Assembly (NCBI GenBank): GCA_963605405.1
Contig: CAVCUP010000002.1
Span: 62,001-126,000 of the forward strand
Direction: 5' to 3'
Source: Paratractidigestivibacter sp963605405
GTDB lineage: Bacteria; Actinomycetota; Coriobacteriia; Coriobacteriales; Atopobiaceae
Length of the DNA stretch: 64,000 bases
Below the pieces are notes generated by a model that did not search any database, had not been told where the DNA came from, and worked only from the letters and a program-made list of their open reading frames with translations. Every line of letters starts with the position of its first letter. Position 1 is the stretch's first letter. The position numbers and the translations under genes were made by a program. Positions 1 through 8,048 of this stretch are shown here, piece after piece.

Positions 1-1
1 C

Positions 2-583
2 CCGCCGACTAAGAACTGCCGCGACTTCTACCTGGCCCTTTTCGGTCGCCTGCTCTTCATCTTCGGCTACTTCTGCATCAACGGCTACCAGCTCTACATC
101 CTCGAGAAGTACATCGGGCTTTCCGTCACCGACGCCGGCGCGGTCCTGGCCACCATGTCCGTCGTCACGATGGTCGTCTCGTTCGTGGCCTCCCTCACCT
201 CGGGCACCATCTCGGACAAGATCGGCCGCCGCAAGCCCATCATCGTCGTCGCCTGCGTCATGATCTGCATCGGCATCGCCGCCCCGTGGCTGCTTAAGAA
301 CGCCTTCAGCATGTACATCTTCGCCCTCTTCGCGGGCCTCGGCTACGGCGTGTACTCCTCCGTCGACCAGGCACTCAACGTCGATGTCCTGCCCGACCAG
401 GAGAACGCCGGCAAGGACCTCGGCATCCTCAACATCGCCAACACTATCGGCCAGATCCTCGGCCCCGTGCTCACCTCCGTCATCGTCGTGAACACCGGAT
501 CCTACTTCCTCGCGTTCCCCATTGCCGCGGCGCTGATCCTCGTGGGCGTGGTCTTCATCCTGCTCATCAAGAACGTGGACTAG
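2..583 (+). CDS. MFS sugar transporter, C-terminal part (5' end outside window)
   Basis: About 193 residues of an integral membrane permease are visible, open from the window edge to the stop at 581-583. The frame begins PPTKNCRDFYLALFGRLL and carries hydrophobic helices plus the MFS-type cytoplasmic loop SGTISDKIGRRKPI. It is closely similar along its whole visible length to the complete MFS protein at 20091-21383, including the conserved stretch YSSVDQALNVDVLP, so it is a paralogue. It probably imports a plant-derived sugar or glycoside that is handled by the hydrolase (786) and ROK kinase (2463) just downstream. The substrate cannot be read from the sequence. Confidence 0.9.
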   Translation, partial: PPTKNCRDFYLALFGRLLFIFGYFCINGYQLYILEKYIGLSVTDAGAVLATMSVVTMVVSFVASLTSGTISDKIGRRKPIIVVACVMICIGIAAPWLLKNAFSMYIFALFAGLGYGVYSSVDQALNVDVLPDQENAGKDLGILNIANTIGQILGPVLTSVIVVNTGSYFLAFPIAAALILVGVVFILLIKNVD

Positions 584-785
584 CCGGACTTTCCCTTACG
601 AGTGGCGGAAATTCCCGGCCGGCGCTCGCTTCCTTTCCCTGGGCGGGCGGCGGCATCCCCCTGCCGCCGTCCGCCGTCCCCCTAACGCATTCGCGCGATC
701 CTCTCGAAATTCCGCCGGATCGCCTTGTGACTCCGGCATCTAACCCCATCTACCAGCGCTTTATTTACTAAGAAAGAAGAAGCTC

Positions 786-2366
786 ATGGCAGAATTCAAC
801 GTACAGATCAACTCCGACGTCGTGTTCAACCACGACGAAGTCCTTCTTGCCAAGGCGGAGGCGAACACTCCGCGTATCCTCAAGACGCCCGTCGTGCCCG
901 CAGCCTTGGTCGAGCTCGCTGCCGACGCGTCCAAGCAGGACGGCTGGGGCGTCGTGCCCGCCGCGACGCCCATAGCGGAGCTGGAGAGCATCGGCCTTTC
1001 CCGCGGGCAGAGCCTCATCCTCGACTTCGGCGAGCACTGCGTCGGCAGCTTCTCGGTCGACATCGCCTCCGTCGGCTCGCCGATGGACGCGCCTCTCTTC
1101 CTCAAGCTGAGCTTTGCCGAGATTCCCGCCGAGCTCGCCGCCGACCCGGCCGACTACGACGGCTGGCTCTCCAAGTCGTGGATCCAGGACGAGTACGTGC
1201 ACCTCGATGTCTTGCCCGCCCGCCTCGAGCTGCCGCGCCGCTACAGCTTCCGTTACGTGCGCATCGAGGCCGTCGACACCTCCCTTAAGTGGGCGGCGCA
1301 CTTCTCGAACCCGCTCGTCATGGCCGAAAGCGCGGTGGATATCGCGTCGCTTACCGTGCCCGACCTGGGCGACCCTGAGCTCGAGGCCATCTATCGCGTC
1401 TCGGCTAAGACGCTCGCCGACTGCATGCAGGAGGTCTTCGAGGACGGCCCCAAACGCGACCGGCGCCTGTGGCTCGGCGACCTGCGCCTGCAGGCCCTCG
1501 CCAACTACGCGACCTTCGACAACGTCGAGCTGGTCAAGCGCTGCCTGTATCTCTTTGCCGGGATGACGGCCGCTGACGGCCGCATCAGCGCGAACGTCTT
1601 TACCAAGCCCGCGCCGGTGCCCGACGACACGTTCCTCTTCGAGTACAGCCTCTTCTTTATCAGCGTGCTTTCCGACCTGCATGCGGCTCACCCCGACCTC
1701 GACCTCGTGCGCGAGCTCTATCCCGTCTGCAAGAAGCAGATGGATTATACCCTGCGCATGGTCGACGCCGACGGCCGCCTGGCGACGAGCGATTCCTACC
1801 CCGTCTTCGTCGACTGGTCCCACGAGTTCAACAAGGACACCTGCGGCCAGGCCGAGACGATCTACGTGCTGCGCCAGTTCGTCGAGCTCGCGCGCCTCGT
1901 GGGCGACGCGGACGCCCCGGCCTACGCCGAGACCCTCGAAAGGATGGTCGACTATGCCCGCGAGCAGCTCTTCGTTGCCGAGCGCGGCCTCTTTGTGACG
2001 ACGGGGGAGGAGTACAACATTGCGAGCCAGGTCTGGATGGTGCTCGCTCACGTCCTCGACGACGAGGGCAACCGGGCCCTCATGGAGCGCGCGGTGGCCG
2101 AGCTCTTCCCGGTGCGCGGTATCGCGACGCCGTACATGTACCACCACGTGGTCGAGGCACTCTTTGAGGCGGGGCTTGCCGACGAGGCCACGAGCCTCAT
2201 GAAGAGCTACTGGGGCAAGATGATCGCCCTCGGCGCCGATACCTTCTGGGAGGCCTTCGACCCGGACAAGCCCGACTTCAGCCCATACGGCTCGCCCATC
2301 GTGAACAGCTATTGCCACGCCTGGAGCTGCACGCCGGTGTACCTTATCCACAAGTACCTGCTTTAA
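786..2366 (+). CDS. GH78-like (alpha-L-rhamnosidase-type) six-hairpin glycosidase
   Basis: 526 residues with the hallmarks of the alpha-L-rhamnosidase (GH78) catalytic (alpha/alpha)6 barrel: EDGPKRDRRLWLGDLR at residues 219-234, where GH78 enzymes keep their acidic catalytic and substrate-binding residues, and GADTFWEAFDP with E489, followed by NSYCHAWSCTPVYL near the C terminus. No signal peptide is visible, so it should act in the cytoplasm on imported glycosides. Typical GH78 proteins are much longer; this one lacks most of the usual N-terminal carbohydrate-binding domains. The ATG follows an A-rich weak SD (aagaaagaaga). It lies between an MFS permease and a ROK kinase, as in the paralogous module at 20-24 kb. 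Exact sugar specificity is unknown. Confidence 0.8.
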   Translation: MAEFNVQINSDVVFNHDEVLLAKAEANTPRILKTPVVPAALVELAADASKQDGWGVVPAATPIAELESIGLSRGQSLILDFGEHCVGSFSVDIASVGSPMDAPLFLKLSFAEIPAELAADPADYDGWLSKSWIQDEYVHLDVLPARLELPRRYSFRYVRIEAVDTSLKWAAHFSNPLVMAESAVDIASLTVPDLGDPELEAIYRVSAKTLADCMQEVFEDGPKRDRRLWLGDLRLQALANYATFDNVELVKRCLYLFAGMTAADGRISANVFTKPAPVPDDTFLFEYSLFFISVLSDLHAAHPDLDLVRELYPVCKKQMDYTLRMVDADGRLATSDSYPVFVDWSHEFNKDTCGQAETIYVLRQFVELARLVGDADAPAYAETLERMVDYAREQLFVAERGLFVTTGEEYNIASQVWMVLAHVLDDEGNRALMERAVAELFPVRGIATPYMYHHVVEALFEAGLADEATSLMKSYWGKMIALGADTFWEAFDPDKPDFSPYGSPIVNSYCHAWSCTPVYLIHKYLL

Positions 2367-2462
2367 CGGACGGGTTGGCCCGCACCCCGGCTCTGCGGCG
2401 CGTGTTCGCGGCCGCTGCGCCGGGGCCCGCCCCGCGGCCTTTGGCCTTAAGGAGAGAAACGC

Positions 2463-3374
2463 ATGAAGAACTACTTCGGTATCGATATCGGCGGCACGGC
2501 CGTCAAATGGGCGATCCTCAACGAGGAGTTCCACATCGTCACGCGAGGCAGCCTCCCCACGGCGTTCGAGACTGCCGATGAGCTGGTCGCGGTTCTTGCC
2601 GATCTCGTGCGCCCGCACCTTGATCGCGTCGAGGCTGTGGGCGTGTCGGTCCCCGGCGGCATCTACGAAGACGACCCCGACGGCACGATCCATCGCGGCG
2701 GCGCCCTGCTCTATATGGACGGGTGCCCCCTGGGGCGTCGCCTGCGCGAGGAGCTCGGCCTGCCCGTGGCCGTGAACAACGACGGCAAGTGCTGCGCGCT
2801 CGGCGAGTACGCGGCCGGCGCGCTTCGCGGGACGAAGTGCGGCGTCGTGCTCGCCATCGGCACGGGCATCGGCGGCGGGATCGTCATCGACGGGCGCGTC
2901 CTTCGCGGCGCCCACTGCTTCGCCGGCGAGTTCAGCTTCCTGCGAAACGACGTTCGCGCGGGTTCCGAACTGGGGCTCGACCTGTTTTCCGGCGCTTGCG
3001 GCTGGCGAGGCCTGCGCGACATGGTCGCCGCCGAGAAGGGCGTCAAGTCCGACGACTCGCTCGACGGGCACCGGATCTTCGAGTGGGTTGAGGCCGGCGA
3101 CGAGGCGGCGCTGCGGGCGCTTTCCCGCTATGCCCGGGCCTTCGACGCCACGCTCCTCAACCTTCAGTGTGTGATCGACCCCGAGGTGTTCGTCATCTCG
3201 GGCGGCATCTCGGCCCGCCCCGAGCTCCTCGCCGCCATGCGCGCGGAGATGCCCGCCGTGGTCGAGGCGTACCAAGTCTTCGGCGGGATCCCGACGCCGC
3301 AGGTCAAGGTGGCCGAGCTCGGCAACGACGCGAATCTCGCCGGCGCCGTCCAGGAGGCCATGCGCCTCAGGTGA
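2463..3374 (+). CDS. ROK family sugar kinase lacking the zinc motif
   Basis: 303 residues. The N terminus FGIDIGGTAVKW is the ROK phosphate-binding motif, NNDGKCCALGE (Asp107) contains the catalytic base region, and AIGTGIGGGIVIDG is the second nucleotide loop. The usual ROK GHxx...CxCGxxGC zinc-binding segment is absent: after GAHCFAGEFSFL the protein runs into an unrelated sequence. It is highly similar to the ROK protein at 23116-24030, which lacks the same motif. It probably phosphorylates the monosaccharide released by the adjacent glycosidase. SD aaggagag precedes the ATG. A terminator hairpin follows at 3447. Confidence 0.88.
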   Translation: MKNYFGIDIGGTAVKWAILNEEFHIVTRGSLPTAFETADELVAVLADLVRPHLDRVEAVGVSVPGGIYEDDPDGTIHRGGALLYMDGCPLGRRLREELGLPVAVNNDGKCCALGEYAAGALRGTKCGVVLAIGTGIGGGIVIDGRVLRGAHCFAGEFSFLRNDVRAGSELGLDLFSGACGWRGLRDMVAAEKGVKSDDSLDGHRIFEWVEAGDEAALRALSRYARAFDATLLNLQCVIDPEVFVISGGISARPELLAAMRAEMPAVVEAYQVFGGIPTPQVKVAELGNDANLAGAVQEAMRLR

Positions 3375-3396
3375 CGCAAGCTGCCTCAGGTGGCGC

Positions 3397-3535
3397 GAAC
3401 TCTGACTTTTCGCACTTTAAAAACGAATCCGCTAAGTAGACCAAAGGCGGCGATGTTTGCCAACTGGGCAAACGTCGCCGCTTTCTTCGTGGATACTCGC
3501 CGACTCCAGTTTTAAAGTGCGAAATCTCAGAGTTC
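3397..3535. repeat. Long hairpin element with 27-28 bp inverted ends
   Basis: The left end 3397-3424 (GAACTCTGAC...CACTTTAAAAAC) and right end 3509-3535 (GTTTTAAAGTGCG...AGAGTTC) are inverted copies with two mismatches and one indel. A 15-bp terminator-like stem is nested inside, so the whole 139 bp can fold as one long hairpin. It sits between the convergent ROK and LacI genes. Confidence 0.7.
3443..3487. terminator. Bidirectional intrinsic terminator
   Basis: Arms 3447-3461 and 3467-3481 (GCGGCGATGTTTGCC / GGCAAACGTCGCCGC, one G-T wobble) with a 5-nt loop, flanked by AAA on the left and TTTCTT on the right. It serves the convergent ROK and LacI genes. Confidence 0.75.
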
Positions 3536-3614
3536 ATGCATCCGAGGGCTCTAATTCGGTCGCATAACGCCCGTTCTTCATCTGCCGGGGGCCAGAAAGG
3601 CCTCTGTCGCCCCG

Positions 3615-4649
3615 CTAGTCCTCGGCGGCCGGCGGGGCCACGCTCGCGCGCTGCACGATCTCGGGCAGGACGGCGATGCGGACGACCTCGCCGTCCGTCT
3701 CGCCCCGGATCTGGTCCACGAGCCTGCGGACCGCGAGCGACCCCATGCTCGCCTTGGGCACGCGCATCGTGGTCAGCGGGGGGTTGCAGGTGGCCGAGGA
3801 CGTTTCGTCGTCGAAGCCGAGGACGGAGATGTCCTCCGGCACGCGGTAACCGTGGTCCTGCAGCGCGCGCATACAGCTGATGGCGATGACGTCGTTGTCT
3901 GCATAGAACGCCGTGGGCAGGTAGGGGTCGTGGTCCAGGTACTCGCTCATGTCGGCATATGCGCTCTCGAGCGTCGACCCCACGCCGACGATGGCGTGGA
4001 CCGGGTTCACGTCGAGGTCCATGCCTCGCGCGGCCGAGAGATACCCTTCTCGCCGCTCCAGGAAGTTGCGGATCTCGGTCGAGCTGTGAAGGTAGCCGAT
4101 CTCGCGGTGGCCGACGTTTGCCAGGTAGCGCACCGCCGTCCAGGCGCCGCGCGTGTTGTCGATGACTACGCTGTCCAGGTGCTTGGTGGGAAACCAGTTG
4201 TCGAGCAGCACGATGGGCACGCCGATACGCTCGAACTGCGTCACGTCGCCCGCGCGCATCTCGGTGGCGAGCAGGACGATGCCCGCGCACTTGACGCTCT
4301 TTATGGCCGCGAGCTGCTCTTCCTTGTCTTGCTGCGCGTAGAAGTAAGAAATCGAGAGCCGGTGGTAGCCGAGCGAGTAGGTCGCGTCGCTCACGCTCTT
4401 GATCAGGCTCTCGAAGAAGGACGTGTCGGAAACCACGCGCCCATGCTGCTTATAGATGACGAGCAGCAGGGTGCTCGTCTTGCGCGGGGCGTCGGGCACG
4501 GCATACTCGAATCCGAGGTCGCGCGCGCACGTGAAGACGCGCTCGCGGGTCTCGGCGCCTACGCCGGGCTTGTTGCGGAACACGAGCGAGACGGTCGCCG
4601 GGCTCACGCCGGCCGCCTTCGCCACCTCGCGGGCGGTCACCCTCGCCAT
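3615..4649 (-). CDS. LacI/GalR family transcriptional repressor
   Basis: 344 residues. The N terminus MARVTAREVAKAAGVSPATVSLVFRNKPGV is a LacI-type helix-turn-helix with hinge helix, followed by a periplasmic-binding-protein-like effector domain. An in-frame ATG exists 27 bp upstream, but the ATG at 4649 is preceded by gggggaggcaaga, an ideal SD. It is divergent from the isomerase-transketolase-kinase operon at 4866, and the intergenic region holds palindromic TTTAGTACTAAA and two similar TTTAGTA-CGACCC direct repeats. It is therefore the likely local regulator, responding to the sugar or a sugar phosphate of that pathway. Confidence 0.93.
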   Translation of the reverse strand: MARVTAREVAKAAGVSPATVSLVFRNKPGVGAETRERVFTCARDLGFEYAVPDAPRKTSTLLLVIYKQHGRVVSDTSFFESLIKSVSDATYSLGYHRLSISYFYAQQDKEEQLAAIKSVKCAGIVLLATEMRAGDVTQFERIGVPIVLLDNWFPTKHLDSVVIDNTRGAWTAVRYLANVGHREIGYLHSSTEIRNFLERREGYLSAARGMDLDVNPVHAIVGVGSTLESAYADMSEYLDHDPYLPTAFYADNDVIAISCMRALQDHGYRVPEDISVLGFDDETSSATCNPPLTTMRVPKASMGSLAVRRLVDQIRGETDGEVVRIAVLPEIVQRASVAPPAAED

Positions 4650-4686
4650 TCTTGCCTCCCCCTTCATTTGGCTCATTTGGACACAG

Positions 4687-4829
4687 TTTAGTACTAAAGA
4701 TTTAGTAATCGACCCTCAACTCCGTGAACGGTGTAGAGCGCTCTTATCATGCACAAGAGCAGGTAGAACGCTATGCATTATGGGGTGTCGACCCGAATCG
4801 CTGCCTTGCAGACGTTTAGTAGCCGACCC
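4687..4829. promoter_or_regulatory. Probable LacI operators between 3615 gene and 4866 operon
   Basis: A perfect 12-bp palindrome TTTAGTACTAAA lies at 4687-4698, 38 bp from the LacI start codon. Two 15-mers, TTTAGTAATCGACCC (4701-4715) and TTTAGTAGCCGACCC (4815-4829), match at 13 of 15 positions, 114 bp apart, a spacing that would allow repression looping. Binding by the adjacent LacI protein is inferred. Confidence 0.5.
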
Positions 4830-4865
4830 GGTGAGCGGCAGCATATCACAGAGAGAGGGGTTCCT

Positions 4866-6269
4866 ATGGACCAGATCAAGCTGGGCTTCGTGCCCACGCG
4901 CCGAAGCATCTTCAGCGCGCCGGACGCCGTCAAGTACCGCGGCCTCACCGCCGACCGCCTGTGCGAGCTCGGCGTGGACTTCGTGGACATCGACGACATC
5001 AACGATGAGGGGCTGCTCTTCGACGACTCCCACATCGAGCCCATCGTCAAGAAGTTCCGCGAGGCCGGCGTCGACGGCATCATGCTCTGTCACGCCAACT
5101 TCGGCACCGAGTATCTCTGCGCCCGCCTGGCCAAGGAGCTCAGCCTGCCCGTGCTGCTGTGGGGCCCGCGCGACGAGCGCCCCGAGCCCGACGGCACCCG
5201 CCTGCGCGACTCCCAGTGCGGCCTCTTTGCCACCGGCAAGGTCCTGCGCCGCTTCCAGGTGCCCTTTACCTACCTGACCAACTGCCGCCTGACCGACCCC
5301 GAGTTCGAGCGCGGCGTCTGGGACTTCCTGGCCGTATGCAACGTGGTCAAGACCTTCCGCCACACCCGCATCCTGCAGATGGCCACCCGCCCGTTCGACT
5401 TCTGGTCCACCATGTGCAACGAGGGCGAGCTGCTCGAGAAGTTCAACATCCAGCTCAGCCCCATCCCCATGACCGAGCTCGTGCAGGCCGTCCGCGCCGC
5501 CCAGGCCGACGAGGCCGCTATGGAGGCCATGCTCGCCCACATCCGCGAGAGCTTCGAGATCTGCATCCCCGAGGACAAGGTTCCCGAGGTCGCGGGCCTG
5601 GCCATCGCCATGAAGAACCTCGTCGACAAGTACGGCTGCAACGCCGGCGCCATCCAGTGCTGGAACGCTCTGCAGGACGAGCTCGGCATCATGCCCTGCG
5701 CCGCCAACGCCATCCTCAACGAGATGGGCATCCCCATCGTCTGCGAGACGGACATCCACGGCGCCATCACCGCGCTTCTCGTCGAGGCCGCCGACCTCGG
5801 ACGCCACCGCGGCATGTTCGCCGACTGGACCGTGCGCCACCCGGACAACGAGAACGGCGAGCTGCTACAGCACTGCGGCCCGTGGCCCTGCTCCGTCGCC
5901 TGCTGCAAGCCTAAGCTCACCTACCCGCTCGCCTTCGAGCACCCCGGCGCCCTCACCGCCGAGGCCAAGCACGGCGACCTCACCCTGGCCCGCTTCGACG
6001 GCGACAACGGCGAGTACTCGCTGCTGCTGGGCAACGCGCGCGGCATCGACGGCCCGGCAGGCATGGGCACCTACCTGTGGGTCGAGGTCGACAACCTCAA
6101 GCGCCTCGAGGCAAAGATCGTCGAGGGCCCCTACATCCACCACTGCGTCGCCATCCATGCCGACGTCGTGCCCGTCCTTTACGAGGCCTGCAAGTACATC
6201 GGCATCAAGCCCGACCTTTACGACCCCATCGAGGAGGACGTCAAGGCCTACCTGAGAGGAGAGAACTAA
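4866..6269 (+). CDS. L-fucose/L-arabinose isomerase-like sugar isomerase
   Basis: 467 residues from the ATG at 4866 (SD agagagaggggttcct). The protein resembles the FucI/AraA isomerase fold, which uses a divalent metal to interconvert aldose and ketose. CETDIHGA around E294-D296 and NGELLQHCGPWPCS around H336 look like the metal-ligand Glu/Asp and His segments. It is first in a tight operon with a two-subunit transketolase (next ATG overlaps this stop, TAATG) and an FGGY kinase, so its ketose product is probably phosphorylated and cleaved as a ketose phosphate. I propose D-apiose to D-apulose; L-fucose, D-arabinose or xylose chemistry are alternatives. Confidence 0.8.
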   Translation: MDQIKLGFVPTRRSIFSAPDAVKYRGLTADRLCELGVDFVDIDDINDEGLLFDDSHIEPIVKKFREAGVDGIMLCHANFGTEYLCARLAKELSLPVLLWGPRDERPEPDGTRLRDSQCGLFATGKVLRRFQVPFTYLTNCRLTDPEFERGVWDFLAVCNVVKTFRHTRILQMATRPFDFWSTMCNEGELLEKFNIQLSPIPMTELVQAVRAAQADEAAMEAMLAHIRESFEICIPEDKVPEVAGLAIAMKNLVDKYGCNAGAIQCWNALQDELGIMPCAANAILNEMGIPIVCETDIHGAITALLVEAADLGRHRGMFADWTVRHPDNENGELLQHCGPWPCSVACCKPKLTYPLAFEHPGALTAEAKHGDLTLARFDGDNGEYSLLLGNARGIDGPAGMGTYLWVEVDNLKRLEAKIVEGPYIHHCVAIHADVVPVLYEACKYIGIKPDLYDPIEEDVKAYLRGEN

Positions 6270-7105
6270 TGGCAAGCATCGCTGAGCTCGAGCATCTCCG
6301 CTGGCGCCTTCGCCGCGACTGCGTCGACATCATCATGGCGGGCGGCGGCGGCCACATCGGCGGCGACATGTCCGTCATCGACGCCCTGATGGTCCTCTAC
6401 AAGAATCATCTCAACATCTCCCCGGCCACCGTCGACGACCCGAATCGCGACCGCTTCGTCCTCTCCAAGGGCCACGCCATGGAGGCCTACTACGCGGTTC
6501 TCTGCGAGGAGGGCTACCTCGACCTCGACGACGTCAAGGCGCGCTTCTCGAAGTTCGGCAGCCCCTACATCGGGCACCCGAACAACAAGCTCCCCGGCAT
6601 CGAGATGAACTCCGGCTCGCTCGGCCACGGCCTGCCCGTCGCCGTGGGCATGGCCCTCGCCGCAAAGATGGACGGCCGCGACTACCGCAGCTACGTCTTC
6701 ATGGGCGACGGCGAACTCGCTGAGGGCTCCGTCTGGGAAGGCGCGATGTCCGGCGGCAACTACGGCCTGGACAACCTCTGTGCCCTCGTGGACCGCAACC
6801 GCCTGCAGATCTCCGGCACCACCGAGGAGGTCATGAAGCAGGACTCCCAGGAGGAGCGCTGGGCCGCCTTCGGCTGGAACGTGCTCTCCGTCCCCGGTAA
6901 CGACCTCACCGCGCTCGACTCCGCCTTTACCCTGGCGGCCGAGACCAAGGGCAAGCCCACGGTGATCATCGCCAACACGGTCAAGGGCTACGGCTCCGCC
7001 CTCATGGAGAACAAGGCCTCCTGGCACCACCACCTGCCCAACGACGACGAGTACCAGCAGATCGTCGCCGACTTCACCGCCCGAGAGGGGGCCCTCAATG
7101 CCTAA
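6269..7105 (+). CDS. Transketolase-like N-terminal subunit (ThDP-binding)
   Basis: 278 residues. It carries the transketolase N-terminal domain: MAGGGGHIGGDMSVIDALMV near the start, LSKGHA, and the thiamine-diphosphate motif GDGELAEGSVWEGAMS...LDNLCALVDRNRLQ. The C-terminal half is encoded separately by the next gene, the split architecture found in many anaerobes and in apulose-4-phosphate transketolase. The start overlaps the isomerase stop by one base and its own stop overlaps the next start by 8 bp, so translation is coupled. It transfers a two-carbon unit from a ketose phosphate to an aldose phosphate. Confidence 0.92.
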   Translation: MASIAELEHLRWRLRRDCVDIIMAGGGGHIGGDMSVIDALMVLYKNHLNISPATVDDPNRDRFVLSKGHAMEAYYAVLCEEGYLDLDDVKARFSKFGSPYIGHPNNKLPGIEMNSGSLGHGLPVAVGMALAAKMDGRDYRSYVFMGDGELAEGSVWEGAMSGGNYGLDNLCALVDRNRLQISGTTEEVMKQDSQEERWAAFGWNVLSVPGNDLTALDSAFTLAAETKGKPTVIIANTVKGYGSALMENKASWHHHLPNDDEYQQIVADFTAREGALNA

Positions 7106-8045
7106 CAAGATTGCCAACCGCAAGGCCATCTGCGACGTGCTCCTCGAGCACGCGGCCACCGACAAGGACATCGTGGTCCTGTGCTCCGACTCGCGCGGCT
7201 CGGCCTCGCTCGCCCCCTTCTTCGAGCAGTTCCCGGAGCAGTCCGTGGAGGTCGGCATCGCCGAGCAGGACCTCGTCTCCATCGCCGCCGGCCTCGCCTC
7301 CTGCGGCAAGAAGGCCTTCGCCGCGAGCCCGGCGTCCTTCGTCTCCACCCGCTCCTATGAGCAGGCCAAGGTCGACTGCGCCTACTCCAACACCAACGTG
7401 ACCCTCATCGGCATCTCGGGCGGCGTCTCCTACGGCGCCCTCGGCATGAGCCACCACTCCGCGCAGGACATCGCCGCCATGAGCGCCATCCCCAACATGC
7501 GCGTCTACCTGCCGAGCGACCGCTTCCAGACGGCCAAGCTCATCGAGGCTCTGCTCGAGGACGAGAAGCCCGCCTACGTGCGCGTTGGCCGCAACCCCGT
7601 CGAGGACGTCTACGACGAGAACAACTGCCCGTTCGAGATGGACAAGGCCACCGTGCTCTGCAAGGGCACCGACGTGGCGCTCATCGCCTGCGGCGAGATG
7701 GTCAAGCCCGCCTACGACGCGGCGGCGCTCCTCGAGCAGCAGGGCATCTCGACCACCGTGCTCGATATGTACTGCGTGAAGCCTCTGGACACCCTCGCCG
7801 TGGTCAACGCGGCCAAGGGCGCCCGCGCCGTCCTCACGGTCGAGGAGCACTCGCCCTTCGGCGGCCTCGGCTCCATGGTCGCGCAGGTCGTGGGCGAGAA
7901 CTGCCCGCGCCCGGTCAAGTGCCTCTCGCTTCCCGACGCGCCCGTGATCACCGGCACCTCGCCTGAGGTCTTCGCGCACTACGGCCTCGACGCCCGCGGA
8001 ATCGCCGCGTCGGCGCGCGAGTTCCTCGAGAAGGCGGGGGAGTAG
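7098..8045 (+). CDS. Transketolase-like C-terminal subunit
   Basis: 315 residues with the pyrimidine-binding and C-terminal transketolase domains. VGIAEQDLVSIAAGLA holds the conserved Glu that activates ThDP, and YGALGMSHHSAQDIAAMSAIPNM is the substrate-channel segment. It forms one enzyme with the 6269-7105 product. The start codon lies inside the upstream gene (8-bp overlap) and the kinase follows after 3 bp, so all four genes from 4866 to 9569 look like one transcription and assembly unit dedicated to one sugar rather than housekeeping pentose phosphate metabolism. Confidence 0.92.
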   Translation: MPNKIANRKAICDVLLEHAATDKDIVVLCSDSRGSASLAPFFEQFPEQSVEVGIAEQDLVSIAAGLASCGKKAFAASPASFVSTRSYEQAKVDCAYSNTNVTLIGISGGVSYGALGMSHHSAQDIAAMSAIPNMRVYLPSDRFQTAKLIEALLEDEKPAYVRVGRNPVEDVYDENNCPFEMDKATVLCKGTDVALIACGEMVKPAYDAAALLEQQGISTTVLDMYCVKPLDTLAVVNAAKGARAVLTVEEHSPFGGLGSMVAQVVGENCPRPVKCLSLPDAPVITGTSPEVFAHYGLDARGIAASAREFLEKAGE

Positions 8046-8048
8046 GGC

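Noticed and set aside
768..3275. Long minus-strand open frame across the GH78-like and ROK genes
   Set aside because: Shadow of two motif-confirmed plus-strand genes; composition is typical of antisense high-GC frames.
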